Source of the DNA: Melastoma dodecandrum
Taxonomy: Eukaryota > Streptophyta > Magnoliopsida > Myrtales > Melastomataceae
Length of the DNA: 64,000 nucleotides
Direction of reading: 5' to 3'
Assembly: GCA_029817715.1 (NCBI GenBank)
Contig: JARUPY010000387.1
Span: 558,001 to 622,000 of the forward strand
The translations under genes were made by a program, and so were the position numbers. The stretch's first letter is position 1. Each line of letters starts with the position of its first letter. Shown here one piece after another: positions 1-10,491 of this stretch. Below the pieces are notes generated by a model that saw nothing but the letters and a program-made list of their open reading frames with translations, searched no databases and was not told the DNA's origin.

Positions 1-337
1 AATCTGCTAAGAATTGACAGCCTATGTGTTGCATTTATTGCATAAATTTCCTCCGAACAACTGCCGTATCCTATTCGACTTCTTTCTATTTCGAGCAAAA
101 AGTAGCACATCATACTGGTCCCAGCAAACTGAAACAGCTCACACACAGCACCAAACCAAGCAATTTGCAGAAACTCCGACTCTACCCATCAACCTGTCGT
201 TCCGCGATCACCATCCACGACAGGTATTGCTAGCCACTGCACCAGAAGACCTAAAAAGTGCATAATCGAAAACATCCATCGACTAATGTCATTCAAACTA
301 CAATCCCTAAAGCGTTCTAGAAAAGACACTCCCACAC

Positions 338-631
338 CTGTCTCCGCATAAGGTACTTGATCCCGAAAGCCAAATCCCCTAGGGGCCATTTCCCTAGGGT
401 TTCGGAGTAGGTGAACCGCAGAGTGTCTGCGACGGTGCCGATCGACTCCATCACGGTGGAAGGAGCCTGAGCGGCGGGAGGCGACCTCCTGGGTCTCCTC
501 TTCGCGGTAGCCCTGGATTTAGACAAGGCACCGCCATCTCCTCCGTCGTTGTCCGGAGACAAGGTCCTCCTGAGGACGATGTAGAGAATAACCGCAGCCC
601 CGGCGGCCGTGGCCACCGTGCCAGCTGCCAT
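338..631 (-). CDS. First exon of an unrecognised plant gene (partial)
   Basis: The exon starts at an ATG at 631 and reads about 98 codons to a good splice donor (CAG before GTGTGG) at 338/337; the rest of the gene lies beyond the left edge. Residues 4-20 are a hydrophobic Ala/Val/Ile helix that could be a signal anchor. It is followed by a basic, Ser/Pro-rich linker and then a conserved-looking segment containing TLGKWPLGDLAFGIKYL. The composition fits a membrane-anchored protein with its bulk in the cytosol. I do not recognise the family. The open frame continues past the donor only to a stop at 317, which supports the splice reading. Confidence 0.5.
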
Positions 632-816
632 GGCGTTCGTCGTCGACGGGCCGAGTTGGGAAGGTTAACTATACTGGTCGGGCATTTGACTTGAGGAGGG
701 TGTGGTTAGATTAGTTTAATCGATCCGGTTAATGAAGAATTAGTTGGGTGTTGGGTCGTATATAAAAGCTTCGATCAATTATCCAAATTTAGGCAAAAAA
801 ATGTTTCATTATTATA

Positions 817-825
817 TTTACTTAA
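817..825. repeat. 9-bp target site duplication of MULE-1, left copy
   Basis: TTTACTTAA lies directly outside the left terminal inverted repeat, and the identical 9 bases recur at 5944-5952 outside the right one. A 9-bp duplication is the hallmark of Mutator-superfamily insertion. Confidence 0.93.
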
Positions 826-1124
826 GGCCAAATTATCCGATTTATCCTAAACTATTCAGGTTTTTTCCCATTTATCCTATCGTTTGAATAATATCACCAT
901 ATATCTTAATCTTCCACCGTTAATCCATATTTATCCTCCGTCAGTCGATTTTTTTACTGACTAACGGACGTTGATGTGGCGAGGACGTGGCGGTAACGTC
1001 GTTAGTCGCAACGCGAATGAAAATGTAATTGTCATAGTCGTCCTCAACATTGTTTTTTTCATTTTAATTAGGTCCAAAATTCAATAAATCCTAAATAAAA
1101 CGGACAAACCCTAATTCCCAAATC
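826..1124. repeat. MULE-1 left terminal inverted repeat
   Basis: About 299 bp, inverted relative to 5666-5943, from GGCCAAATTATCCG at the tip to CCCTAATTCCCAAATC at the inner end. The two copies differ by scattered substitutions and short indels, for example around 950-1000, so the element is not young. Confidence 0.9.
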
Positions 1125-1378
1125 GATCCCCCCGACGTCCCGTTCCCCCACCCCTAACCTCCTCCTCCATACAGCAGCTCCGACCTCCTCTACCCCCTCC
1201 CACACCCGTCGATCTCCGCTTCTCATTAGTCCTCTACCGCGTCCTCCTCCCCCTCCCCCTACCTCCTCCTTCCCTATCCGGACCTCCATTTCCTCATCCT
1301 CTTCCCTCACCCCAACCTCATCTGCCCCACCCATGCCGCTTCCACCATATCCGTCAGCCATATCAATTTCCCCGGACT

Positions 1379-1518
1379 CATCCCGCAAGTCATCCCCGAC
1401 TTGTCCACCACCCCCCTGACCCATCCCGCAAGTCATCCCCGACTTGTCCACCACCCCCCTGACCCATCCCGCAAGTCATCCCCCGTCTTGTCCACCACCC
1501 CCCTGACCCATCCCGCAA
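1379..1518. repeat. 43-bp tandem repeat inside MULE-1
   Basis: Three consecutive units start at 1379, 1422 and 1465 with CATCCCGCAAGTCATCCC, and a partial fourth starts at 1509. The region is strongly C-rich on the plus strand. It sits between the left inverted repeat and the GRF gene, where MULEs usually keep promoters and subterminal repeats. The minus-strand reading frame across it is just a product of this composition. Confidence 0.85.
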
Positions 1519-1784
1519 CCCCTCCACCCACCCCGAAATCGTGAGGTCTTATTTTTTTGTTTTAATTTTGTTTTGGTTGGTTGTTTTGCTGGAACTTTGC
1601 ATCAATGAGTCTTGAACTTTGCATCAATTCTCCGATTTTTGTTCTTAGTTGCTAGTGTTTATGGCTTTCTTAGTGGACAGTGGACAGTATGATTGTGGTT
1701 GTGGTGTGTTGGTGGTTAATAGTGGACAGTACGAGTTTATTTTGTTAGTTATTTAATTAGGTATTTGTTTATTGAAGGTGGATC

Positions 1785-2189
1785 ATGTTTTTTAAACGGA
1801 AAAACTTGAAGAAGGACTTCTCGAGTAGTGTCAACAGCCATGCTAACATACAATCTTGGGCTCACTGCAAGTGTGGGATCGTCTGTCATCCTAAAGAAGC
1901 AAAAACAGAGAAGAACAAAGGTAGAGTATATGTGGGTTGTCCTCGTTACAAAGAAGATGACGGAGGTTGTGGGTTTTTTATGTGGTTGGAATCTGAAAAG
2001 GAAAGATCATATTCAAGCAAGGAAGACTTGGTTAACAATGCATTGGAGGAAAGACTTATGAAGGTGGAGATGCAATTGACTAAGATTGAAGCGAGAGTGG
2101 AGATTATTAGATATATAATTGTGTGTGGACTATGTTTTGTCTTTGTGATTTGTGTTGTTGGATTATGTATTGTAACTGGAAAAATGTGA
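1785..2189 (+). CDS. GRF-type zinc-finger protein carried by MULE-1
   Basis: A 134-aa protein. Residues 28-67 match the GRF zinc finger (zf-GRF): CKCG at 28-31, then GRVYVGCPRY with Cys52, Cys62 and the closing CGFFMW. A charged coiled-coil-like stretch follows at about 80-105, and a single hydrophobic transmembrane helix at about 108-130. GRF finger plus C-terminal membrane helix is a common architecture of small plant proteins carried by or derived from transposons. The frame is open throughout. Its function in the element is unknown; GRF fingers in other proteins bind single-stranded nucleic acid. It lies head to tail with the 43-bp repeats and convergent with the transposase. Confidence 0.7.
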   Translation: MFFKRKNLKKDFSSSVNSHANIQSWAHCKCGIVCHPKEAKTEKNKGRVYVGCPRYKEDDGGCGFFMWLESEKERSYSSKEDLVNNALEERLMKVEMQLTKIEARVEIIRYIIVCGLCFVFVICVVGLCIVTGKM

Positions 2190-2504
2190 TGTTGGCTGTA
2201 GTTGTTGGATTTATGGATAATTGAAAGTTGCAACAATCTGGACATAAGCCTGACAATAATCTGGACATAAGCACAATAATCTGTTACATAACCATGCCTA
2301 AATAACAGACTTTCCAGAACACAGGTGCATAAACCAGGCAGTAGCTGTCAAGGTGCACAAACCAGTTTCTAACAACATAGGTGCACAAACCAGACAGTGC
2401 ACAAACAAGTTGTACAATATCTGTTTCTATCAAGGTGCACAAACCAGTTTCTAACAACAAACTCAACAAACAGAAACAGAACAAGTTCGTAAATTCCCAG
2501 ATCA

Positions 2505-5346
2505 CTAATTCCCAGTTATGGATGCCGCCATACTCGGGCCTGCTATCGAGCTCTCTTGTGTTCCCGAAGTTCCAACGTTGAAACTGCTCTGAGCACGAGA
2601 GATGTCATCTTCATGCATTGAGTTGCCTTCGGGTCCCTGCAGTCCCCGGCCAGCCATTCCTGGGGGTCCCGGTAGTCCCCAGCCTCTTCCTCTTCATCTT
2701 CCTCTGCTCCCCAAACCACCCACAGCACTCCCTCTACCCCTGCCTCTTCCTCGGCCCTGCAATAACCGGGAAATTTCAAAATCTGTAAAACACAATAAAA
2801 CCATAGTTCGTAAGGCATACTTACAGCATCTGTGGTAGCAGGTTCGTCTTGAATAATAGCTTTGCATCCTCTCTTGTTATGGCCATAATTTTTACAACGG
2901 CTGCACTTCATTTCCAGTCCTTTCCTCGGCATCTTTGACATGTTTTTTGGTTCCTCTGCAGCTTCTCGTTTTCTGTTTTTTTTTGGGCCTTCCAGGACGC
3001 ACTTTGTAAGGAGGTGGCTGAATTGGTTCCCCAGCATCTTCAAGCCAAGCACTCTCCCCTTCCATTGGTACCAGTGGGAACTTATATGCTTTCATGTAGT
3101 AGTCTCGCTTGAAATAACCATGCACATATGTATCTACATCATGCTTCATGAAATTTATACATGCAATACCATGGCAACACAGTAATCCTGTCAAATCTCA
3201 TTCCCGACAACTACATGTGCTAGCATTTAGATCAACCACATATTTTTCTTGCCTACGAACAACTTCAAATTTCTCTCCAATGCAAGGCCTAGGAACCCAT
3301 CTACCGGCATTCACTTTCAACTTCTCAATTTTCTTCCTAAATTCAGGGCAGACCACGTCTTCTCGGTTGTTGAAAAGCTGATTCTTGTGACACATCCTCT
3401 CCATCAAACTCAACCTAATCTCATCTAACATGTCTACGATGGGTCTAGTCCTAGCCAATGCAATATAAGAATTAAACATCTCACACAAGTTGTTATCGGT
3501 AGCATCACACTTCACCGATGGGTCAAAGAAAACCTGTTAGGTAAAACAAGTAAAAGTTACATATTGTCTAACGAGTTAAACACGGTATTGTCATACTAGC
3601 TCCTAACCTTGCAAAAGTGCTCCGTTCCTACCTGTTGGGTAAAGCAAGTAAAAGTTACATATTGTCTAACGAGTTAAACACGGTACTGTCATACTAGCTC
3701 CTAACCTTGCAAAAGTGCTCCGTTCCTTGCTTGATGAAGTCTTCTGCTGCATCATTTGAAATTGCACGTAAGTTCCTTAATGCAAGGCTATAAGAGGCTT
3801 TATTTGTGCTCTTAACCGCAGCCCAGAAACATCTTTTCAGACATTGTCCTCTATGACTGACTTTCCAATTGGCATACACGTGGCGAGCACAATCTCTATG
3901 CTCAGCTAGGGGTGCAAGTTCAGCCACAGAATGTATTAATCCCTGGAAAAAAAGAGTTACATATGTCAACAGAAAAACAGATATACCAAGAAGAACAAAC
4001 AACTAGAAGCAGCCATACCTTTTGCTTGTCGCTTATAAATGTCCACCCTCGTCCATCATTTATAGCCAAATCTTGAAATAAAAGGGACAAAAGCCACATC
4101 CAACTCAAAGTATTTTCTCCTTCCACTACAGCCCACACAATCGGGTACATATGATTGTTGCTGTCTCTACCTACCGCCGACAACAATATGCCTCCCGCAA
4201 TCGTTTTCAAGAATGTGCCATCGAATCCAATCACTTTTCTACAACCCAATCTAAATCCCTTTCTCAACTCAGCAAATCCGACATATTGTCTTTTAAAAGT
4301 GTTAAACAAACCAGCAGTTTGTGTAAACTCAACATCCAATTTGAAGGTGCTATTAGGAGACATTTTCCCGAGGTAGGCAACATAAGATCGAAGCTTCTTA
4401 TAGTGATCCTCTATAGAACCGTTAACTGTCCTCTGAGCAAGCCATTTGGCTCTATAAACTTGCAATTTGTTCACCTTAATGGAATACTTTTCCATTAAAT
4501 CAGCAATAACATCCCCAGCCCTCATCGAATCCAGCGGCCGATTTGCTTAATGAACTCCCTAGCTAGCCATTTCAGTGTAGCTTGCCTATTTTTCAACACT
4601 CTGGTACACTTATGCTCTAAACAGCAAGACTTCACTGAAACAGTACGATCCCTTTGCAACCAACCCGCATATACACGCCAAGGACAATCCACCACACATG
4701 CGCATTCCATCCTCCTATTATCCATTCTAATCCAACGCACATTCACTCCATTCATTACAGCATAATCTTGAATTGCCTCTTTAAATTGTTCGAGAGAATC
4801 AAAACTCAACCCCACCTCAAATCTCAAACTCTTATGGTCGCAATCAGGATTATAAACATTTCCATCACTACAAGCACGAGAGGTACCTGTATCATCATCT
4901 GGCCCTCCATGCAGTTCAACTTCTGAAGTTTGATACTCTGATTCCACAGCATCGATTTCCACAGGACCACTCGGGACAACTTCATTTGCGCAGCCTTCAA
5001 CAGAGTCATCGTCCCTTTCCAGCTGAGAACCTTCTTCCTCGGGATCACTATCATTACGTTCGTCACCTTCAGCATATAAATCTATCGACTTTGCCTCCAC
5101 TAACAATTTCACCAGTTCCACTACCTCTGAATCACTATAATCTCTACCAATCCTTTTGCCAAACTCTTCCTAGGCCTAGAAAACCAAATCCTGGTGGGAT
5201 GATATCCAATTCTATTGACTAAATTCCTCACTGTAAAATAACCGACCCTATCAACGTCGGCATTTCCCTCCAACATAGCTTACTCTTCCCCTCATACAAA
5301 GCTTACTGCCCACATGTAGAATCAAGTCGCCGCGGCAGTCCGCCAT
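2505..5346 (-). pseudogene. MuDR-type MULE transposase, broken
   Basis: The pieces in order are: an N-terminal MULE domain from the ATG at 5346; a Mutator DNA-binding domain (LSFDSLEQFKEAIQDYAV, with CACVVDCPWRVYAGW); the DDE transposase core (VIGFDGTFLKT, IVWAVVEGEN); after an intron (3943-4018) the segment ending FIKQGTEHFCK; after a second intron a third exon leading to a SWIM finger (CSC with CCHGIACI); then a zinc knuckle (CSRCKNYGHNKRGC) and an Arg-Gly-rich tail ending at 2505. Breaks: frame changes near 5262-5270 and 5160-5165, another near 4530, an in-frame TGA at 3198-3200 in the SWIM region where the family has Trp, a frame change in the T9 run 2976-2984, and a TGA at 2694-2696. Confidence 0.88.
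3532..3727. repeat. 98-bp tandem duplication in the transposase
   Basis: Units 3532-3629 and 3630-3727 are nearly identical, differing at a few bases near their left ends and at a C/T around 3690. Each contains a copy of the exon-2 splice donor of the minus-strand transposase and part of the following intron, so the duplication adds a second donor site. Confidence 0.85.
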
Positions 5347-5349
5347 TAC

Positions 5350-5664
5350 CTACCGATGTTCTAGGCTGAGGATGTACGTGGAAGTGGGAGAAGAAGAGGA
5401 GGAGGTGGGCCTGGGCAAAGAGGCGGAGGTGGGGCTAGGCAAAGAGGAGGAGGTCGGGCTAGGCGAAGGGGAAGAGGTCCCGAGCGTGGGCGAAGGGAAA
5501 GAGGTCGAGCATGGGCGTAGAGGATGAGATCGTATATGGTTGGAGGAAGTGGAGGTCGGGGTTTGGGGGAAGGGGGGAGGTCGGAGACGGTGTGACGGAA
5601 CAGCTGGGAGAAGGAGGAGTTCGGGGGTTGGGAGGAACACAACGTCGGGAGGGGGAGAACACGT
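5350..5664. other. GA-rich subterminal region of MULE-1
   Basis: Between the transposase start and the right inverted repeat the plus strand is purine-rich, with degenerate repeats around GAGGAGGTGGG and GGGCTAGGCAAAGAGG. The minus-strand frames here read Ser/Pro repeats in more than one phase, which is a composition effect and not a gene. It mirrors the C-rich subterminal region at 1130-1540. Confidence 0.6.
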
Positions 5665-5665
5665 T

Positions 5666-5943
5666 GATTTGGGAATTAGGGTTTTAGGAATTATTAAATT
5701 TTAGACCTAATTGAAACGAAAAAACAACGTTTAGGACGATTATGACAATTACATTTCCGTTCGCGTTGCGACTAACGACGTTACCACCACGTGCTCGTCA
5801 CGTCAACGTCCGTTAGTCGGTCGACTGACGGAGGATAAATATGGATTAACGGTGGAAGTTTAGGATATATGGTAATATTATTCAAACGATAGGATAAATC
5901 GAAAAAAACCTGAATAGTTTAGGATAAATCGGATAATTTGGCC
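5666..5943. repeat. MULE-1 right terminal inverted repeat
   Basis: About 278 bp, the inverted partner of 826-1124. It runs from GATTTGGGAATTAGGG inward to CGGATAATTTGGCC at the tip. Confidence 0.9.
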
Positions 5944-5952
5944 TTTACTTAA
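5944..5952. repeat. 9-bp target site duplication of MULE-1, right copy
   Basis: TTTACTTAA, identical to 817-825, directly follows the right terminal inverted repeat, which ends in GGCC. Confidence 0.93.
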
Positions 5953-6848
5953 TTATTAAATTTATTTCCAATTTCGTCATTCTTGGCAAAATTGTTAAAA
6001 AATAAAAATGTATCAATTCAGATGATGAACTATATTCTAAAGTATCCATCGACGTGAATGGGAGGAAGTTTCAACTGGGACGGACGGTGACCGCGGTCCT
6101 CGCACGAGAAGATGACGAGGGCATTCACCGTCGTGGTGTCGTCCCTGTTCTTGTTCTCCCTGATCGGGTCCATCTACTGGACCAACAACCGTCTGCTAGG
6201 AGATATGCGAGATCGTCCTTGTCAAGAGCAGCCAGCCCGGATAGGTCAGCATCGACTCCTTCCTTAGGAACAGCCTTACCGTCAATAACGACATGGCTTC
6301 TCCCATCCGCCGCGCTAACCCCCTCGGGTTCCTCAAGACGAAGAAGCCCCTCCCTGAGGTCCTCCTGGAGCTTGGCATCGCCCCAACGGATTCTTCTTAC
6401 CGTGTAAGGCGAACCCCCTTCAGGAATTTTTGTTCTTTGAATTTCTCCCCCGAAAGGGACTAATGAACCGTTTCCTTCTCTTCCATTGATGATGCAATAG
6501 TTTGTTCATCGCGAGTTTGTTCTACTTCGTTGCGAAGGATTCCATCTTCTACATTGTTCATTCGCGTCTTAGACTCGTGTTCTGCTTGTTATGGAATAAA
6601 TGCCAAACAACAGCTCTTCCTCGCCTTGAGCAATGCAGGCAATTGCATTAGCCTCTGCGGTTTCAACAATGCGGTAAGTGTGCTGGATTTCTGTAAATAT
6701 TCTGAGTGTAGCAGGACACAACGATATCGATAGAGTTTACTAGGGATAACAAGCAGGACAAAGCTTGGAATCTAATACCTTCCTCGAAATTTAAGCGAAC
6801 CAGAATTTACTCTATCCCTCAGATGTAATCATAGATCTGCCGCAGGCT
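5953..6848. other. Intergenic; decayed unidentified coding-like traces
   Basis: The plus strand at 6112-6200 reads a hydrophobic stretch (AFTVVVSSLFLFSLIGSIYW). With a frame change and a TAG near 6241 it continues into a protein-like segment (NPLGFLKTKKPLPEVLLEL) ending at a possible donor near 6402. The second block at 6505-6690 also has hydrophobic frames. I do not recognise a family and no uninterrupted gene can be built, so I treat this as a possible pseudogene and nothing more. The remainder shows no feature. Confidence 0.3.
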
Positions 6849-7899
6849 CTACATGATTCTGCAAGCATTCGGGTTCTCATCACTGAAGATTGACGTGATA
6901 TTCCCGTTTGTGCTGCTTGAAGTACTGACACAATAGTCATCGCGGTAGAAATCCTCATCCCCGCCCATTCTTCTGTAATGGCTGAATCGAGGAGGTGATC
7001 TAATGTACTCATACTCGGTCACGTAGGGGGATGGTTTGTATGTGTTGTAGCTTAGATTCACGTGTGCAGATGGTTGTTGAGGTTGAGGTGGCAGAGGCTC
7101 GCTCTGAAATCTCCGGCTCCCAGGATATCTATGCCAACTTTTGTCATGGCCATACTCATAGTTGTGATAGCGATATCTGTATCCGTAATTCTGTGGGTGA
7201 CGGTACATCGTGTGAACCTCTCCGACATCCTTCTGCGGCAGCTTTATGTCCTGCGGCTGCTGTTCGTTAACCATGTCTCTGCTTGGCTCAGGTCGAGGGA
7301 TTTCTTGCAGTGGCATTGGTTTCTGTGGGAGAGGTGCCGCAGGTGGTTGGTCTTTGGATGGTTCTGTAGCTGGGGCAGGTTCAGTCGGAGGAGCTTGCAT
7401 CGGAGGGGGTTCAGCTGCTTCTTGAGGAGGGCCCCCGCTTTCCGGTTTCTGATCGGTAGCAGCAGGGTCGGGTTGCTCGGCTTGCGAGCAAATTGTGGCC
7501 GTCTTCCTGGTTTTCCTGATAGCCTTCACAATCCTTTCAGGATCCACCCACCCAATGACCCTCAACTTCTGCTGAGGGATGTCCATCGTCACATCGTAAA
7601 TCCCTGGATTTTCCGCCTATCACCACCCTGATCCAACAGGAAGCCTAAATCAAAGAAACGGGAAAAACGGTCCTAGCAATCAGGTTACCGTTGATGCCGT
7701 GCAGCGCCTTCTTGATCTTTTGCGCACAGCCATTACAGTCAATCCGGACTTGGATTTCCGTAACTCGAGGTTTCTAGCATTCGTCAGTCACAAGAACACA
7801 TCAATCCTGACAATCCCAGCACCATAGGAACAACAAAAGGAACTAACCTCACGCAAACAAGAAAAGATGAAGCCGACTTACATCCAACTCTGGAACCAT
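6849..7899 (-). CDS. Heavy metal-associated isoprenylated plant protein (HIPP)
   Basis: Three exons (7882-7899, 7689-7773, 6849-7603) with GT-AG junctions join in frame to 285 aa. Exon 2 carries the heavy-metal-associated fold start (VTEIQVRIDCNGCAQKIKKA) with the metal-binding CNGC. The fold is completed at the start of exon 3 by GIYDVTMDIPQQKLRVIGW, which is the usual HIPP splice position. A long Pro/Gln-rich linker follows, then a Tyr/Arg-rich stretch, and the protein ends in CRIM, a CaaX box for farnesylation. HIPPs bind metals through CxxC and reach membranes or nuclei by their lipid tail; many act in metal homeostasis or stress. I chose the 7899 ATG because exon 1 is the short leader typical of the family. 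The first intron is only about 100 bp. Confidence 0.88.
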
Positions 7900-9044
7900 G
7901 ACGGAACCTGACGGATCGCAAACCACAGAAGGACCCGAAAGTAGGAGGAGGAGGATCATCTGAACGGAATCAAAGACACGGGCAGGACTTTAATTCGGAA
8001 TATGTGGGAGGCGAAAGGGTGTGGGGCATGTAAGGAATCTCATCGTTTGGAAGGGAATTCCCTAGATAAGGGAAAAGGAGTTCTGAGAAGGAGATCCACT
8101 CCTGGAAGAATCCTTCTGTCACAAGAAAGGTTTCTCGGACCACGTAACATGACATCCATCCAAAGCAATGGCCAAGATTACGACGGGATTGACTGTCATT
8201 CATGATCGGGAAATCACTGGAGCTGCGGCGTTGGAGTGACCGCTCATCATTCGAAAGGACAGTTCGATCACGGAACTACTTGCTTGTGGAATCTGTAAGG
8301 AATAACATCTGTTCTGATTTAGGACGGTGGGGATTAGTCCGAGTTATCCCAGCTGGAAGATGCTTATCACGAGCATTTGGAGACGCTAATGGAATTCCGC
8401 CACAGTTCAAACGGACGAGCGTGATGGGATTCCTTCGAAATTTATACTATCTCGCACTTTACCAAAATTGCAGTCCAAATAGCAGGGAAGCTGCTGCTCT
8501 CTCTGGTTTATGGTCTCACAGGCTGGTGACGGCTCGATGGCGGTGCCTCAGGGCTAACTAAACTGATTCTCGAGGCCACGTCTGGTGCCGTATCTAGTCA
8601 AGACACCAAGCTTCTTACTTAACCAAAGAAGCATAAAGTACTGCAGCAATCGAGACAAAGGGAATCATGAACATGTATAGTGATCTTCTGCTTGGAACAG
8701 TACCAAGTTCTTGCTTCCAATCGGGTTGGTCCAAAACCACAGGCCAAACATCAATGACGGAACTGGCAGAATTTGGCTTGAAGCAGTGATTCTTTCGTCA
8801 AATTGGCCGATTGTTTGGTCCGTTCCTCGTCCATCGCATCGAGCCCGTGCCTAATATTCCTCAGCGGGCTAGCTGCCAGCATATTAACACAAGACTAAAT
8901 ACACAGATTCTGATTCCACCTGATCTCTGAATTTTATCAGATGATTTCACTCGAACGACAGTGACCTTCAGTGAAGTTGATCTGCCTGACTCTGCCGACC
9001 TCGCCCTGACCCTGGACGAACATGATGTCACGAACAGACGAAAA
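7900..9044. other. Intergenic, no gene seen
   Basis: Only short unsupported frames occur, such as 8202-8561 on the plus strand, which has no recognisable domain. No repeat or RNA gene was recognised. Confidence 0.5.
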
Positions 9045-9256
9045 CATGAGATTGGGGCAGGGGCAGAGGCTTCGGGGTTCCGGATGAGGTATGCCTTGAT
9101 GAGCTTATACATCACGAGGGCCTTCTCCATGCCGCTCTTGATCTCTTCCTCGCTGAGCTCCACTTCCCCCTCAGCGTGATATGTGCTCGTCATCTTGTTC
9201 AAGCTCCAACTGTCCGTCTCCTGCGTGAACTTCACCTCGAAGACGATAGTTCCAAT
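9045..9256 (-). pseudogene. PR-10/Bet v 1 exon-2 relic
   Basis: The minus strand reads the second half of a PR-10 protein: a beta-strand piece (TIVFEVKFTQETDSW), then KMTSTYHAEGEVELSEEEIK, and the C-terminal helix (EKALVMYKLIKAYLIRNPEA). It lines up with the C-terminal half of G1 at 31462. There is no exon 1, no intron acceptor and no proper C-terminal stop, so it is a fragment. It lies over 20 kb from the main cluster, on the far side of the transporter, MULE-2 and ALDH genes, suggesting the cluster was once wider or that a fragment was transposed. Confidence 0.75.
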
Positions 9257-9627
9257 CAGGTGTATTAATTGACGGCTTAAGTGTAAGCTTAGAAAATTAG
9301 CGACCGATGTGAATTGTATTATATATTCAAAACACAATTCTTGTAAAAGAGAAAATTGTACTATCCTTAGCAATGGCCTTATCTCGACTCAGCTGAAGTC
9401 ATCGGTTACTACGTATTATTGTGCCAATAGTATCTGTTTCTATCGTCACTTTTAACGCCAAGAAAATCTCTCCCGTAGTTCCGAAGGGATACAGAAGTGG
9501 AGATCCCGTTGCTGAAAATCTCGATTACCATTTGCTTTGGCGAGTCCATGTAGGAAGGTGTTCTTAGATGGGGGCGATAATCATTGATCGGCGTTGTTTG
9601 GCTATCCAGGTGCTCCCACCTGTTTAG
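9257..9627. other. Intergenic, upstream of the transporter pseudogene
   Basis: No gene, repeat or clear promoter element recognised. Confidence 0.4.
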
Positions 9628-10252
9628 ATGACACGGGACGCGCTGTCCGACACCAGCAACGATCTCCGAAGAGTGTACCGCAGGCTTCTTGAGATACTCT
9701 TCTACTTTGTTCTCTGCACGGCGACGATGCTGGGGGCTTATTTCATCGCCCGGGATTCAAATCTTCTGTTCATTCTCGCCGCTTTGACTCTGGTGATGAC
9801 TGCAATAGGTTGTGGCGATGCGATGGCATTGTTGTGGCACTTCTTCGTTTGTTGTAAGCCTAAGAAAGCAGTGACAGCGGTATTTTGGCTCGGTCCTCTG
9901 CTGATCTGTGCAGCAGGCCTCATGATCATGACGATGGATTCGTCCACGAGTTTATGGGGCGGCATCCCTTTGACGGTTGTAGGCATCGCACAAGCCGGCT
10001 ACTTCGTCTGGGTTAGCCCTCGGTTGAGTTACACCATTCGGGTCGTGTCAGTTGCAACCAATGTCCTGCCGGATCTCAGACGACCCTGTTAGTTCTTGCA
10101 CTGGTGAATGCAGCCCTGTATTCCTCTGTACTGGGACTCGCGATCACAGGGTCTGCGGCTGTGGTATCCAGGTGGGACGCCCTCGCTATCTCTGGCTTCA
10201 TACTGAGCTTGCTCTGGACCCTGCACACCATCAAGAACACATTGCAGACCAT

Positions 10253-10257
10253 AATCG
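10253..10257. repeat. 5-bp target site duplication of the Copia element, left
   Basis: AATCG precedes the TG of the 5' LTR and recurs at 15148-15152 after the CA of the 3' LTR. A 5-bp duplication is the usual LTR-retrotransposon signature. Confidence 0.95.
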
Positions 10258-10447
10258 TGTGAGAAAAATTCGGAAATAATTGGGAGCAATTATGGGCAAT
10301 AAAATTGTTTTTTATTTATAGCGAGTTGATATGTTGCCAGATATAGAGAAATGTAATGCCTATAATAGTAGACAATTGTCTGTAAACAAAGGATAACAAA
10401 AACTTTCTAGTCGATCCTTTCTTTTCTTTGATCTTTCTTTGTTAACA
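10258..10447 (+). repeat. Copia 5' LTR
   Basis: 190 bp, TGTGAG to TAACA, AT-rich. Matches 14958-15147 with 6 substitutions. Confidence 0.95.
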
Positions 10448-10459
10448 TGGTATCAGAGC
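10448..10459 (+). promoter_or_regulatory. Copia primer-binding site
   Basis: TGGTATCAGAGC directly follows the 5' LTR. It is complementary to the 3' end of plant initiator methionine tRNA, the usual primer for Copia reverse transcription. Confidence 0.93.
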
Positions 10460-10491
10460 GGTGACGATTCTGATCAAATCAAGAGTCGTCA

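Larger units (their letters stand above)
826..5943 (-). mobile_element. MULE-1, Mutator-like DNA transposon (MuDR type), decayed
   Basis: The element is 5,118 bp and is bounded by inverted repeats of about 280-300 bp that start GGCCAAATTATCC, plus a perfect 9-bp target duplication. It carries a plus-strand GRF zinc-finger gene (1785-2189) and, on the minus strand, a MuDR-type transposase (2505-5346) interrupted by several frameshifts and stops. Because the transposase is broken it cannot be autonomous now. The intact target duplication shows that the ends are original and that no recombination has joined two different elements. Confidence 0.92.

Noticed and set aside
1068..1454. Minus-strand Gly/Glu-rich frame of 128 aa
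   Set aside because: It overlaps the inverted repeat and the 43-bp tandem repeat; composition artefact.
3920..4002. Minus-strand start of an ORF inside transposase intron 1
   Set aside because: It is read-through of the intron between exon 1 and exon 2 of the MuDR-type transposase.
5350..5662. Three overlapping minus-strand frames rich in Ser and Pro
   Set aside because: They arise in different phases from the same GA-rich repeat inside MULE-1, with no domain or start context.
8202..8561. 119-aa plus-strand frame
   Set aside because: No recognisable domain, no splice support and no conserved-looking composition.
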